Shown: positions 1-8,190 of the stretch, one piece after another
Layout of the letters: every line of letters begins with the position of its first letter
How positions within the stretch are numbered: the stretch's first letter is position 1
DNA from: Bradyrhizobium diazoefficiens
Lineage (GTDB): Bacteria; Pseudomonadota; Alphaproteobacteria; Rhizobiales; Xanthobacteraceae
Length of the DNA stretch: 64,000 bases
NCBI RefSeq assembly: GCF_016599855.1
Contig: NZ_CP067041.1
Coordinates: forward strand, 5,642,001-5,706,000
Direction of reading: 5' to 3'
The notes under the pieces: generated by a model
Told to the model about the DNA's origin: nothing
The model's database searches: none
Seen by the model: only the letters and a program-made list of their open reading frames with translations
Program-made: the position numbers and the translations under genes

Positions 1-1231
1 TGGACAACGCGAACACGATGGGCCGCGCGTTGAGCTCGGCCATCGCCTTGAGCACGTCGGGCGTGAAAGCGCCGCCGACCGCGGCGACGCCGATGATCGC
101 CGTCGGCTTCAGCGTCTTGATCGCAGTCAGGAAGTCCGCGATCGGCGCCTGGTCCTTATGCGCATAACGGAGCTTGTGGCCGGAAAGGCCGGCGCGACCG
201 CCGACGACGAGGCCGCGGGAATCCACCAGCCAGTTGCGCCGAAGCGCCTCGGCTTCCGTTGCGCCCTCCGCCATCATGGCAGACACGACGAGATCGGCGA
301 TGCCGGTCGCCGCCTCGCCTGCACCGAGGAACAGGATACGCTGATCCCCGAGCTTGCCGCCGCTCACCCGCAGCGCCGAGAACAGGCCCGCGAGCGCGAC
401 CGCCGCGGTGCCCTGGATGTCGTCGTTGAAGACGCAAGCCTCATCCCGGTATTTGTGCAGCAGCTTGAACGCGGTGTGATTGGCGAAGTCCTCGAATTGA
501 ACCAGAACGCCCGGAAAGGTCTTCCGCGCCGCCGTCATGAACTCGTCGACGAAGCTGTCATAGGCCTCGCCGGTGAGGCGCCGCTCGCGCAGGCCGAGAT
601 AATAGGGATCGTTGAGCAGCTCTTCATTGTTGGTTCCGACGTCGAGCACAATAGGCAGACAATGTTCGGGATGCACGCCGGCGCAGGCCGAATAGAGCGA
701 GAGCTTTCCGACTGGAATGCCCATTCCGTTGGCGCCGAGATCGCCGAGACCAAGGATGCGCTCGCCGTCGGTCACGACGATGAGCTTTGCGGGATTAGGC
801 CAGTTCTTCAGAATATCTGCGATCTGGCCGCGATCGCGCGAGGAGATGAACATGCCGCGTGGCCGCTGGTAGATCAGGCCGAACTTCTGGCAGGCGAGCC
901 CGACCGTCGGCGTATAGATGATCGGCTGGATCTCGTCGATGTTGTCGACGATGACGCGGAAGAACAGCGCCTCATTGCGGTCATGCAGTGCGTTCAGCGC
1001 GACAAATTTTTCAAGATCGGTCGGCAGCATGCGCAAATTGGTGAGCACACGTTCGACCTGGGTCTCCATCGTCAGCACGCAAGGCGGCAGCAGGCCGCGC
1101 AGGCCGAGCGCGTCGCGCTCCGCTTCCGTGAAAGCGGTGCCCCTGTTGAGCAGGGGATCGCGCAGCAGCGTCATGCCCTGCGCAGATTCGGATGGTGTCG
1201 AATGGGCGCCGACTCGAGCAGGTCTATTCAC
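1..1231 (-). CDS. NAD(P)-dependent malic enzyme, partial (C-terminus outside window)
   Basis: Oxidative decarboxylation of malate to pyruvate in the cytoplasm. I translated this frame directly on the minus strand. It holds the N-terminal malic domain (IIYTPTVGLACQKFG, then a RPRGMFIS segment), the substrate-binding block around FEDFANHTAFKLL, the metal-binding block FNDDIQGTAAVALAGL, and the start of the NAD-binding fold ILFLGAGEAATGIADL. It runs off the left edge after a block (IIGVAAVGGAFT) that precedes the C-terminal fifth in this family. A GTG at 1231 is preceded by a GGGGGA Shine-Dalgarno about 6 bases upstream, which is why I prefer it to the in-frame ATG at 1174. The malic-domain architecture resembles the single-domain SfcA/MaeA group; whether a phosphotransacetylase tail follows cannot be seen. 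Confidence 0.9.
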   Translation of the reverse strand, partial: MNRPARVGAHSTPSESAQGMTLLRDPLLNRGTAFTEAERDALGLRGLLPPCVLTMETQVERVLTNLRMLPTDLEKFVALNALHDRNEALFFRVIVDNIDEIQPIIYTPTVGLACQKFGLIYQRPRGMFISSRDRGQIADILKNWPNPAKLIVVTDGERILGLGDLGANGMGIPVGKLSLYSACAGVHPEHCLPIVLDVGTNNEELLNDPYYLGLRERRLTGEAYDSFVDEFMTAARKTFPGVLVQFEDFANHTAFKLLHKYRDEACVFNDDIQGTAAVALAGLFSALRVSGGKLGDQRILFLGAGEAATGIADLVVSAMMAEGATEAEALRRNWLVDSRGLVVGGRAGLSGHKLRYAHKDQAPIADFLTAIKTLKPTAIIGVAAVGGAFTPDVLKAMAELNARPIVFALS

Positions 1232-1376
1232 GAATTCCCCCAGGGATTTTCTTATTGAAGGACAAACATTGTCGGCCACCGTTCCATCGAGATCAAGGAC
1301 GTTGCTTCTCACGCAACGATTGTGATCTCGCACCGCAGCGAGGTTTTCGCAAACGATCCGCAGGTTGCTCTCTCCC

Positions 1377-1507
1377 CTCGTCATTCCGGGGCGCGACGAA
1401 GTCGCGAGCCCGGAATCCATCGAGCCGCAGCTACCGCCGCGCAATGGATGCTCGGGTGCGCAATTGCGCACCGTAGCTCGCGCTGACGCGCGCCCCGGAA
1501 TGACGAG
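1377..1507. repeat. Intergenic inverted repeat, family A copy 1
   Basis: Perfect 19-base inverted arms (1377-1395 and 1489-1507, beginning CTCGTCATTCCGGGGCGCG) enclose a second palindrome, GGTGCGCAATTGCGCACC, at 1454-1471. Related copies lie at 23583-23674 and 31618-31727. The element fills most of the gap between the malic enzyme gene and the decayed receptor gene. REP-like dispersed palindromes of this type are typical of Bradyrhizobium intergenic DNA; no open reading frame is associated. The rest of 1232-1548 shows nothing else. Confidence 0.8.
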
Positions 1508-1548
1508 AAATCCTCAGGATGAGGGAGTAACATGCCGCAACAGTGCTA

Positions 1549-1830
1549 TTACGGCTTGATATCCGCGGCCTTCACGACCGGCCACCATTTCTCGATCTCT
1601 CCCCTCTGGAAGGCGCCAAGCGCCGCAGGCAATTGCTGGTCGGCTGGCGGTATTTCCTGACCCAGCTCGGCAAAGCGCCGCTTGACGCCGGGATCGGCAA
1701 GCGCCGCGAGGATGGCCGCGTTGAGCTTTGTGACGATCTCCTTCGGCGTGTTCTTCGGTGCCCAGATGCCGTGCCAATAGGAGATGTACTGGCCAGGCAG
1801 CCCCGCCTCGTCTCCACGTGGTCGGCATCT
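1549..1830 (-). pseudogene. Decayed Bug/TctC-type tripartite tricarboxylate receptor, C-terminal remnant
   Basis: About 85 codons match the C-terminal lobe of periplasmic Bug receptors: DEAGLPG, then YWHGIWAPKNTPKEIV, LNAAILAALADP, RRFAELGQEIPP and a tail IEKWWPVVKAA before the stop. Intact family members are around 320 residues with a signal peptide; here everything upstream is missing. Just before DEAGLPG the frame changes: the preceding conserved MPT triplet is in another frame, so at least one frameshift accompanies the truncation. No other TctC gene is in the window, although a TctA/TctB pair lies near 38-40 kb; the two loci are not adjacent. Non-functional with good confidence; the parent substrate is unknown. 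Confidence 0.75.
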
Positions 1831-2123
1831 TTGAAAATCTCGACGGTTCAGCGCCGGCCTACATGGAGAAGCGTAACTCACCGGGCCATCGCGATTTTAG
1901 TGGCTGGTACTCAGGCCGCCGACTGCAGGCGGAGCCGCAGGCCGCGATCGATGCGAGGCGAGGCGCAAATGACAGCGACGCGCGCGAGGCTCGGCGCTCC
2001 TAGTCGAAAGAACAGATCATTGTCTGTTTTCTACACAACTGGAAGCATATATGCTTCTTGACTTCGCGCAGGTAACTCGCACGTAGCCGGAAGCGAAGTG
2101 GAAGAATTTGGGTTGGGGGGTCT
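1831..2123. other. Non-coding junction between the receptor remnant and the OLD-nuclease island
   Basis: No supported gene. The right half becomes visibly more AT-rich than the flanks and carries an AACAGA/TCTGTT hairpin near 2010-2027 and a 16-base perfect palindrome at 2042-2057. It probably holds the promoter of the downstream cassette. No direct repeat marking an insertion site was recognised. Confidence 0.5.
2042..2057. promoter_or_regulatory. 16-bp perfect palindrome abutting a -35-like TTGACT
   Basis: GAAGCATATATGCTTC is a perfect palindrome immediately followed by TTGACT (2058-2063), about 65 bases upstream of the OLD-family start codon. The position suits an operator for a repressor or activator of the cassette. 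No good -10 hexamer was found at the ideal spacing, so the promoter assignment is weak. Confidence 0.4.
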
Positions 2124-3953
2124 ATGCAGCTCACGCAGTTCAAGGTGACGAAATATCGGAACGTGGCGGACTCGGGGTGGATCGACATAAACAACAATAT
2201 GACCGCATTTGTCGGGCAGAACGAAGCGGGTAAGAGCAACCTTTTTGAAGCGCTCTATAGGATCAATCCCTTCGCGCCGAATGAATCCTACAATATCGAC
2301 GAAGACTGGCCCGTCGATGACTGGGGCAACAAGGACTCATCCGCGTTAGTATGCGAGGCCGAATTTGCTCTCAGCAAGGGCGAAATTCACGAATTGTTTG
2401 AAGCTGCCATAGTCCAGCCGAAACCGGCCGAAGTCGCATCAGATGGTCAGGAGGAGGCGGATCAGCAAGCTGCCCCCGTTCCTGATCTTCCTTCCGAACT
2501 GAGCCTCATTGGCTCCCGCTCTTACAACGCTGGGCCGACCTTCGCGGTCGCAGGCAATCGCGCGAGTGATTTCGACGCTGCCAAGGTAGATGCGTGGGCC
2601 AAAGCGCACGCGCCAAAGTTTGTCTTGATTCAAGATTACGGGATGAGTGGCACGCGGATTGAACTCAATCAGCTTGCGGAGCGCTGCAAGAACGTGCCAT
2701 GGCACCAGCTGACAAACGAGGAGCAGACGATCAAGATCGTTCTCGATCTCGCTCAGGTGAACATTGATGATTTCCTCGCGAAGGGCGGCACTCCGGAAGG
2801 GCGCACCACTAGGTCCTTCGATAAACGTGCTGCGTCATCTTACTTGAGCAAACAGTTCCGCGAACTTTGGACTCAAAAGAAGGTCAATTTCCACATCGAG
2901 ATCGATGGGACGGCCCTCAATATCTTCGCCGAGGATGATGCGGTCGGTATGCCGGTGCGCTTGCACCGGAGATCGGCAGGTTTTCGTTGGCATGTCTCGT
3001 TCGCTTGGAAGTTCACGCACGCAAGCCGAGGCCAATACCGTGGTTGCATCCTGCTTCTTGAAGAACCGGGCATTCACTTGCATTATTCCGGCCAGCGCGA
3101 TTTGCTCGAAGTATTGCAGCGGCTTGCTGGCTCAAACAACACCGTCTTATACACAACGCATCTCGCTTCAATGGTCGATCCGGCCTATCCCGAGCGTGTT
3201 CGCATCGTCGAGTCGAAAGGCAACCACACTACTGTCAAGAAGGGGGTTGTGAGCAGCCAAAGTGCGCCAATGGCTGTGATCGAGCTTGCGCTCGGTCTCA
3301 CGGGCGATATGAGCGGCCTTCTTGGTACTCGTCAGACTCTCATTGTTGAGGGGGGCGACGACGCGCTCATTCTGCACAAACTCTCAGGGATTCTGCGCGA
3401 TGAGGGGAAGCCGCACTTGTCCGATAGAATCTATCTTTGGCCTGCTCGGGGTGCACCAAAGACACCCATGTATGCGGCATTCGCGGTCGGCCAAGGTTGG
3501 GATTCAGGCGTGCTACTAGACACCGACCCGGAAGGCCATGCGGCGAAGAAGAAGATAGACCAGTTGGTGCTCAAGGAGTTGGCGAAAGAGCAGCAGGCTC
3601 GATTCCGAGTTATCATGCTCGGGAAAGCGGCTGGCATAAAAAAGACCGATGCCGCCATAGAGGACCTATTTGATGACGAGTTCTACCTCGATTGCGTAAA
3701 CGTCGCCTTCGGTGTGGCGATAAAGATGCAGGACCTGCCGATCGACGGCTCGGATATGATCTCGAAGCGGGTCGAAAACATCTTGGTTCAGCGTTACGGC
3801 CATAAGGAACTCGACAAGCGGCGCGTCATGGCTGAAATCCTGCGTCGCTTCGATGGTTGGAAGAAGGTTGCGAACTTGCCAAGCGGCGCGGCAGGGAAAG
3901 CCGAGAAGCTGTTCAAGATCATAAACGAAGCCTTTGGTGACGTCTCGAAGTGA
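2124..3953 (+). CDS. OLD-family ATP-dependent nuclease (ABC-type ATPase plus Toprim)
   Basis: 609 residues. The N-terminal ATPase has Walker A GQNEAGKS (31-38), a signature-like RSAGFRW (283-289), a Walker B region ILLLEEPG (309-316) and a switch-like TTHLASM (344-350). The Walker B position usually occupied by Asp is Glu here. The C-terminal Toprim domain shows LIVEGGDD (407-413, acidic E409) and LLDTDPEG (464-471). OLD/GajA-like proteins couple ATP sensing to DNA nicking and are common in phage defence; that role is inferred here. A G-rich stretch precedes the ATG. The stop overlaps the next start (GTGA). Base composition is lower in GC than the surrounding genes, consistent with transfer. 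No UvrD-like GajB partner follows, so this is not a standard Gabija locus. Confidence 0.85.
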   Translation: MQLTQFKVTKYRNVADSGWIDINNNMTAFVGQNEAGKSNLFEALYRINPFAPNESYNIDEDWPVDDWGNKDSSALVCEAEFALSKGEIHELFEAAIVQPKPAEVASDGQEEADQQAAPVPDLPSELSLIGSRSYNAGPTFAVAGNRASDFDAAKVDAWAKAHAPKFVLIQDYGMSGTRIELNQLAERCKNVPWHQLTNEEQTIKIVLDLAQVNIDDFLAKGGTPEGRTTRSFDKRAASSYLSKQFRELWTQKKVNFHIEIDGTALNIFAEDDAVGMPVRLHRRSAGFRWHVSFAWKFTHASRGQYRGCILLLEEPGIHLHYSGQRDLLEVLQRLAGSNNTVLYTTHLASMVDPAYPERVRIVESKGNHTTVKKGVVSSQSAPMAVIELALGLTGDMSGLLGTRQTLIVEGGDDALILHKLSGILRDEGKPHLSDRIYLWPARGAPKTPMYAAFAVGQGWDSGVLLDTDPEGHAAKKKIDQLVLKELAKEQQARFRVIMLGKAAGIKKTDAAIEDLFDDEFYLDCVNVAFGVAIKMQDLPIDGSDMISKRVENILVQRYGHKELDKRRVMAEILRRFDGWKKVANLPSGAAGKAEKLFKIINEAFGDVSK

Positions 3954-4441
3954 TTGAAGGCGATGAAGATGACGACACAGAGCTGATCGATTACCTCGAA
4001 GCCATGGACCTTGCGCTCACGGTCCACGAGGCCGGCCACACCGTCGTCGCGCGAGCGCTCGGCGCGGAGATCGTGTTCGTCGAGATCGACTTAGCGACCG
4101 GCAACGGAGGGTCTCGATCCCGCACGTTCGACGACGACCAGATCAAGAACCTCGCGGTCTGTGTCGCCGGCTGTAGGGCCGAGCATCTGCTTGATGCCCG
4201 CTCATTGAGGAGGACCAAGATCGGCGACTTCCGACTTATGCGTGCGCTGCTGGCGCGCCTACCCGACGCCGAGCGTCGCGCCGCACGAGCTGCCGGCTAT
4301 CGACTCGCCGACGAGATCCTGAAGGCGAACGCCGACGCCGTGCGCAGAGTCGCGGACGAGTTGCTGGCGCGGAGGTGGAAGGCGAACACCACGGTGGTGC
4401 GCATCCCCGGCGACGAGTTGATCGCGCTGCTCAGCGGCTAG
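3950..4441 (+). CDS. Small M41 (FtsH-like) zinc metallopeptidase domain protein
   Basis: 163 residues with a GTG start overlapping the OLD-gene stop by four bases, so translation is probably coupled. A zinc motif HEAGH lies at 26-30. It is followed by a helix LAVCVAGCRAEHLL (68-81) that resembles the AG-x-x-AE helix of FtsH peptidases, and by TKIGDFRLM (89-97), whose Asp93 sits where FtsH has its third zinc ligand. There is no AAA domain and no membrane segment, so it is a free-standing cytoplasmic peptidase. Family assignment rests on these motifs only. Placed between a nuclease and a nucleotidyltransferase, it could be a regulator or effector protease; no substrate can be proposed. Confidence 0.7.
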   Translation: MIEGDEDDDTELIDYLEAMDLALTVHEAGHTVVARALGAEIVFVEIDLATGNGGSRSRTFDDDQIKNLAVCVAGCRAEHLLDARSLRRTKIGDFRLMRALLARLPDAERRAARAAGYRLADEILKANADAVRRVADELLARRWKANTTVVRIPGDELIALLSG

Positions 4442-4459
4442 AGAGGAAGAGGCACCGCC

Positions 4460-4780
4460 ATGGACATGAAGGACGAGTGGCTCCGCGATCTAGCCGCTTG
4501 GGCGAGCAAGAACGACAGTGTTCGCGAAATGTGGTTGTTCGGCAGTCGGGCCGATGGGACTTCGAGACCGGAGAGTGACGTTGACATCGGCCTCGGCCTC
4601 GCGCCGCCGATCGGCGATCATGACTGGGCGCTCGGCAATTTTTATGCTCTCAGTGATCAGTGGCAACGGGAGCTGGAGGCCATCGTCGGTCGGCACGTCA
4701 GCCTGCAGCCGATAACCCCGGAGAAGCCCGGTCGGGCGATCGTGCCGAAGTGGGTGCTGTTGTGGCGGTGCGACGGCTAG
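4460..4780 (+). CDS. Minimal nucleotidyltransferase (MNT-type, pol-beta fold)
   Basis: 106 residues. The catalytic core motif LFGSRADGTSRPESDVDIGL contains the GS...G...SDVD pattern of the pol-beta nucleotidyltransferases, including both metal-binding Asp residues. MNT proteins usually work as antitoxins that modify a HEPN toxin. No HEPN partner with an R-x4-H motif is seen on either side, which makes this an orphan MNT or a component of the preceding cassette. An AGAGGAAG ribosome site lies 11 bases before the ATG. The gene starts 18 bases after the peptidase stop, in the same direction, suggesting one operon of three genes. Confidence 0.75.
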   Translation: MDMKDEWLRDLAAWASKNDSVREMWLFGSRADGTSRPESDVDIGLGLAPPIGDHDWALGNFYALSDQWQRELEAIVGRHVSLQPITPEKPGRAIVPKWVLLWRCDG

Positions 4781-4798
4781 GCCCGCCCGTTCGATTCC

Positions 4799-5059
4799 CT
4801 AATCCTGTTGAAGAAGCGCATCTCGCCATTTCGGCCCAAGTTCCTTTTCCCACTTAGCGACTAAACGCGCGCGACTACTCAGGAGCGCCTTGAGCTTGCC
4901 TTCGCGCATCTCGCGATCCTCTGCGGATGCGAAGGGCTTTAGACCTCGCTGATACATCGGATCAAAAGCGAGCAAGTGGTAATCGTCCAGCAAGGTCGTC
5001 AGGTGATACCACGTCGCTAGCTTCACCCGATCTTCAGGCTCCAACTCGTCCCGTGTCAT
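4799..5059 (-). CDS. Hypothetical small protein
   Basis: About 86 residues, charged and mostly helical by composition, with a C-terminal block WEKELGPKWRDALLQ. I do not recognise a family. It is convergent with the nucleotidyltransferase gene (18 bases between stops). The start is uncertain: the ATG at 5059 is directly preceded by GGAGG with no spacing, and upstream in-frame GTG codons (5080, 5095) are possible. It lies at the right edge of the accessory segment and may or may not belong to it. Confidence 0.5.
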   Translation of the reverse strand: MTRDELEPEDRVKLATWYHLTTLLDDYHLLAFDPMYQRGLKPFASAEDREMREGKLKALLSSRARLVAKWEKELGPKWRDALLQQD

Positions 5060-5175
5060 CCTCCACGCTCCTTCCGACACCAGCCCGACACCCACGTGTC
5101 GGCGCGTTGAAATATGTCACCAGCGGACTGGAGGGCGATTGAACGCTGCCGGAAGAACTGAGGCAAGCCGGAAAT

Positions 5176-7515
5176 TTATCCCGCCGCGCGCCGCGGCGTC
5201 AGGCTCGCGGCGACATCAGCCGGCGGCGCCACATGCATCAAGATGGTCTGGGTCGCGGATGCCACCTCGATGCCGTGCTGCTGGAAGCGCTGCTTCATGC
5301 GGCGATTGAATTCGCGCTGGACCGGCCAGCGGCCGGCCTCGGTGCAGCGGATCTGGCCGACGATCGACACCATCGCGCCGTCGACCTTGTCGATGCCCCA
5401 GAGCTCGAGGTCGCCGCGGATCAAGGGACGGAATTCGCTCTCGCGGCGCATCTCCTCGACAATGTCCTTGAGGATCTGGCCGGCGCGATCTGTGTCTTCC
5501 TTAAAGGCGACGTTGACGCTGACGGAAGCATTGCCGGCGCCGCGGCTGGCGTTGGTGATGGTCGTCACCGCGCTGAACGGCACGATGTGCACGGCGCCGT
5601 CGCCGGCGCGCAAGCGGATGGTGCGGATCGAGACATTCTCGACCACGCCTGACAGCCCCGACACGCTAACGGTGTCGCCGACCTGGACCGTGTTCTCCAG
5701 CAGCAGGAACAGGCCGGTGATGAGATCCTGCACCAGCTTTTGCGAGCCGAAGCCGATGGCGATGCCGACGATGCCGGCGCCTGCGAGCAGCGGGGCGACA
5801 TTGACGCCGATTTCGCTCAGCGCGGTGAGGCCGACCACGGTGGCGATCAGGCACAACAGCGCGGTGCGCAGCATCGGCTGGAAGGTGCGCAGGCGCGCCG
5901 CGCGGGCATAATGTCCGTCGCGCGACAGCGTGTTGATTTGCCGGTCCAGCAGCGCATTGCTGGCTTCCCAGATCGCCGCAGCGATGACGACCGCGATGCC
6001 GATCGTCGCCACCGCCGAGATCAGCCGGCTGCCGATCTGGCCGCCGTAAAACCAGACGATGGCGTCGACGCCCCAGACCTCGAGCACGGCGACGAAGCCG
6101 ATGAAGGCAATGACGCCGGAGACGATCTTGCGCAGCAGCGGCAGATAGCGGTTGGCGCGGATTTCCAGTCCCGGAAAGCGCTGGAGAATTTCCGGCTGGA
6201 TGCGGAAGCCGCGGTCGATCAGGCTCAGCGTCACCATAATGGCGACCCGCGTGATCAGCACCACCGCGATGGTGCCAATAAAATACTGCAGCAGCAGCGA
6301 GTAGCCGTTGCGGATGTTCAGCGCCCAGACCGCCCACAGCGCCAGATCGAGTGCGATGGCGAGATAATGCCAGCCGCCGGCGACGCGGTTGCGCAGGCGC
6401 GCCGCGATCCCCTGCCGATCCGCCGGCGCCCGGATGGCGTCTGCGACCTGGCGGCGGCATTGCAGGATGATGACGACCACGAAGAGGTGCACGACCAGCA
6501 TCACCATGCGTACGAGCGCGGCATAGCCGGCGCGGTGCAGGCCGAGCAGCAGCGCCACATTGGCAAACGCAATGCCTGATACGGCGACGCCGACGATGCG
6601 GCGCGCCCAGATCTCGATATAGGCCGCGGTCTCGGCGCGCGCCGGAAACAGGCCGAACGGTCCTGCCAGCGCGCGGACGACGCAAATGAGTCCGCGCGAG
6701 AACGCATAGGCATTGACGACAGCAAGGATCACGAGGCGAACGGTGGCGGGCTCGCCGATTTCCGTTCCGAGCAGTGCGGTCGCGAGGCTGACGAAAACGA
6801 CTACCGGCAGCAGCTCAAGCAGGAGTCGCCCAAGCACGAAGGGCAGCCGCAGCAACGATTGCCAGACGCGGGCGAGGCTGTGCCGGCGCTTGTGCAATTC
6901 CGGCTCGGGGGTGACATCGGCAACCGATGACGGTGGATCGGCAACCGGAAACACCTGCGCCGGCAGGCGAGCCGTTTGTGGCACACGTCCTTCGAGGAAG
7001 GCAACGGGACGCCGGATCAGGCGGAAGATCACCCATTCCGCCGCCAAGGCGCAGCCGAACACCACCGCAAGCTTCCAGGCGATTTCGATCAAGAGATTGT
7101 AAGCGGCGGGATCGTTCGCGGTCCGCACGATCCAGTAATAGAACGCCGGGAAGTGCGTGAGGGTTCGCGCCATATCGGCGACCTCGCGTGAGATCTCACC
7201 GATCTCCTCGGACACCGTGAGCAGAAGTTGTGCGCCGAGGCCGTCGGCCGACAGCGGGATCGGCGATTTCGATTCAGGCGCTGGCGACGCGGGCTGCTGC
7301 TGGCTCGACGCATTCGCAATCGCGCGCAACGTGTCGATCATCTGCGCGCGCTTCTTCTCGTCCTGGAGCGTCTCCAGCGCGCGCCTGGCTTCATCAGGCG
7401 ACAGCACGGCAGCATTGCTGGTGATAGGCCCGGCCGGCTCGGCGCAGGCAGTGGACTGAGAGGAGATGGCGAGGAAGAGGGCGGCGAGAAGCGCCGGGAC
7501 CAACTTATGCGACAC
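5176..7515 (-). CDS. MscS-family mechanosensitive ion channel with periplasmic N-terminus
   Basis: 779 residues from a GTG at 7515, chosen because CAGGGA lies about 6 bases upstream and because the frame then opens with a signal peptide (LVPALLAALFLAISS, cut near ACA-EP). A long N-terminal extension is followed by many hydrophobic segments. The conserved channel core near the C-terminus includes LLAGAGIVGIAIGFGSQKL (pore-lining helix) and a beta domain with VQVGDTVSVSGLSGVVE and RTIRLRAGDGAVHIVPF. This is the large MscK/YbdG-like class in the inner membrane, releasing solutes on hypo-osmotic shock. It stands alone; neighbours are divergent or unrelated. Confidence 0.9.
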   Translation of the reverse strand: MSHKLVPALLAALFLAISSQSTACAEPAGPITSNAAVLSPDEARRALETLQDEKKRAQMIDTLRAIANASSQQQPASPAPESKSPIPLSADGLGAQLLLTVSEEIGEISREVADMARTLTHFPAFYYWIVRTANDPAAYNLLIEIAWKLAVVFGCALAAEWVIFRLIRRPVAFLEGRVPQTARLPAQVFPVADPPSSVADVTPEPELHKRRHSLARVWQSLLRLPFVLGRLLLELLPVVVFVSLATALLGTEIGEPATVRLVILAVVNAYAFSRGLICVVRALAGPFGLFPARAETAAYIEIWARRIVGVAVSGIAFANVALLLGLHRAGYAALVRMVMLVVHLFVVVIILQCRRQVADAIRAPADRQGIAARLRNRVAGGWHYLAIALDLALWAVWALNIRNGYSLLLQYFIGTIAVVLITRVAIMVTLSLIDRGFRIQPEILQRFPGLEIRANRYLPLLRKIVSGVIAFIGFVAVLEVWGVDAIVWFYGGQIGSRLISAVATIGIAVVIAAAIWEASNALLDRQINTLSRDGHYARAARLRTFQPMLRTALLCLIATVVGLTALSEIGVNVAPLLAGAGIVGIAIGFGSQKLVQDLITGLFLLLENTVQVGDTVSVSGLSGVVENVSIRTIRLRAGDGAVHIVPFSAVTTITNASRGAGNASVSVNVAFKEDTDRAGQILKDIVEEMRRESEFRPLIRGDLELWGIDKVDGAMVSIVGQIRCTEAGRWPVQREFNRRMKQRFQQHGIEVASATQTILMHVAPPADVAASLTPRRAAG

Positions 7516-8059
7516 GCGGATTCCCTGAAAAATGAATGCGCCGGCGGAATCGGAATCGTCGTCGCCGAAGCGCATGCGTCATGTCGGATGCCGCTATTCG
7601 CCCGTGTCCTGTGTCGGAAGTTTGCCGATGAGGCGACAATCTCTTGGCATTTCCTGCAATGCAGTGAATGTGCCAAAACGCACAGCGCCGGGCAGGTAGG
7701 GGCTCTGCCTTACTGATGCAGCCCTCTAAACCTGTACCCGGCGTGCCGTTCGCGGTTTTTGCCGCTATGCGATAGTCCGAACGAGCTCCATCGCACTTAA
7801 CGCGGCTGGATTTGCGGAGGTGGCGTCATAGACCTCCCCTTGCTCATGAGGTGGACGTTGCGCGTCGCTTGTTTGCGACCATCAGTATGCTCCTCCCGTG
7901 ACATAGAACTGTCAAGCGGGATCAAGGGTTTTGAAATCAACATTTGAGAACGCGTTCCCTGCCGTTCCATTTTGCGCCGGCCGTTCTCGCAGCCGGCTCA
8001 GCGTTCGCGCAAAAAGATCATATCGTGGTATGCTTCGGGTATTCAGTATCAGCGGGGAT
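7516..8059. other. Gene-free stretch upstream of the MscS gene
   Basis: About 540 bases with no gene I can support. Near 7944-8030 a short frame reads like a degraded signal peptide (HFAPAVLAAGSAFAQKD), possibly the last trace of a lost binding-protein gene, but it continues into the dispersed repeat that begins at 8060. The promoter of the MscS gene must lie at the left end of this stretch. Confidence 0.4.
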
Positions 8060-8190
8060 GATGACATCATGCGCCTGTTTTGCCCGACGAGTCAACTCGA
8101 CTTCGCAAAATCAGCAACAGACAGAACGCAGCCTGCAAGCCATTGATTTCGCTATGCCTGGCTACTGTGCATGGGGTTGTTTTCGCGACT
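8060..8190 (+). repeat. Dispersed repeat family C, copy 1
   Basis: About 130 bases whose ends match, in inverse orientation, 46231-46356. Shared blocks are TGTTTTGCCCGACGAGTCAA (8076-8095; one difference, GGGTCAA, in the other copy) at one end and TACTGTGCATGGGGTTGTTT (8163-8182) at the other; the middles differ. The right end overlaps the last codons and stop of the PPK2 gene. Confidence 0.7.

Noticed and set aside
158..1258. 366-codon plus-strand frame at the left edge
   Set aside because: Opposite frame of the malic enzyme; the minus strand translates into conserved malic-enzyme motifs without interruption.
2124..4780. Calling the cassette Gabija
   Set aside because: The UvrD-like GajB helicase that defines Gabija is absent; neighbours are a peptidase and a nucleotidyltransferase.
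7944..8060. Signal-peptide-like frame HFAPAVLAAGSAFAQ
   Set aside because: Short, no ribosome site, runs into a dispersed repeat; could be chance or a relic, so only mentioned in the stretch description.
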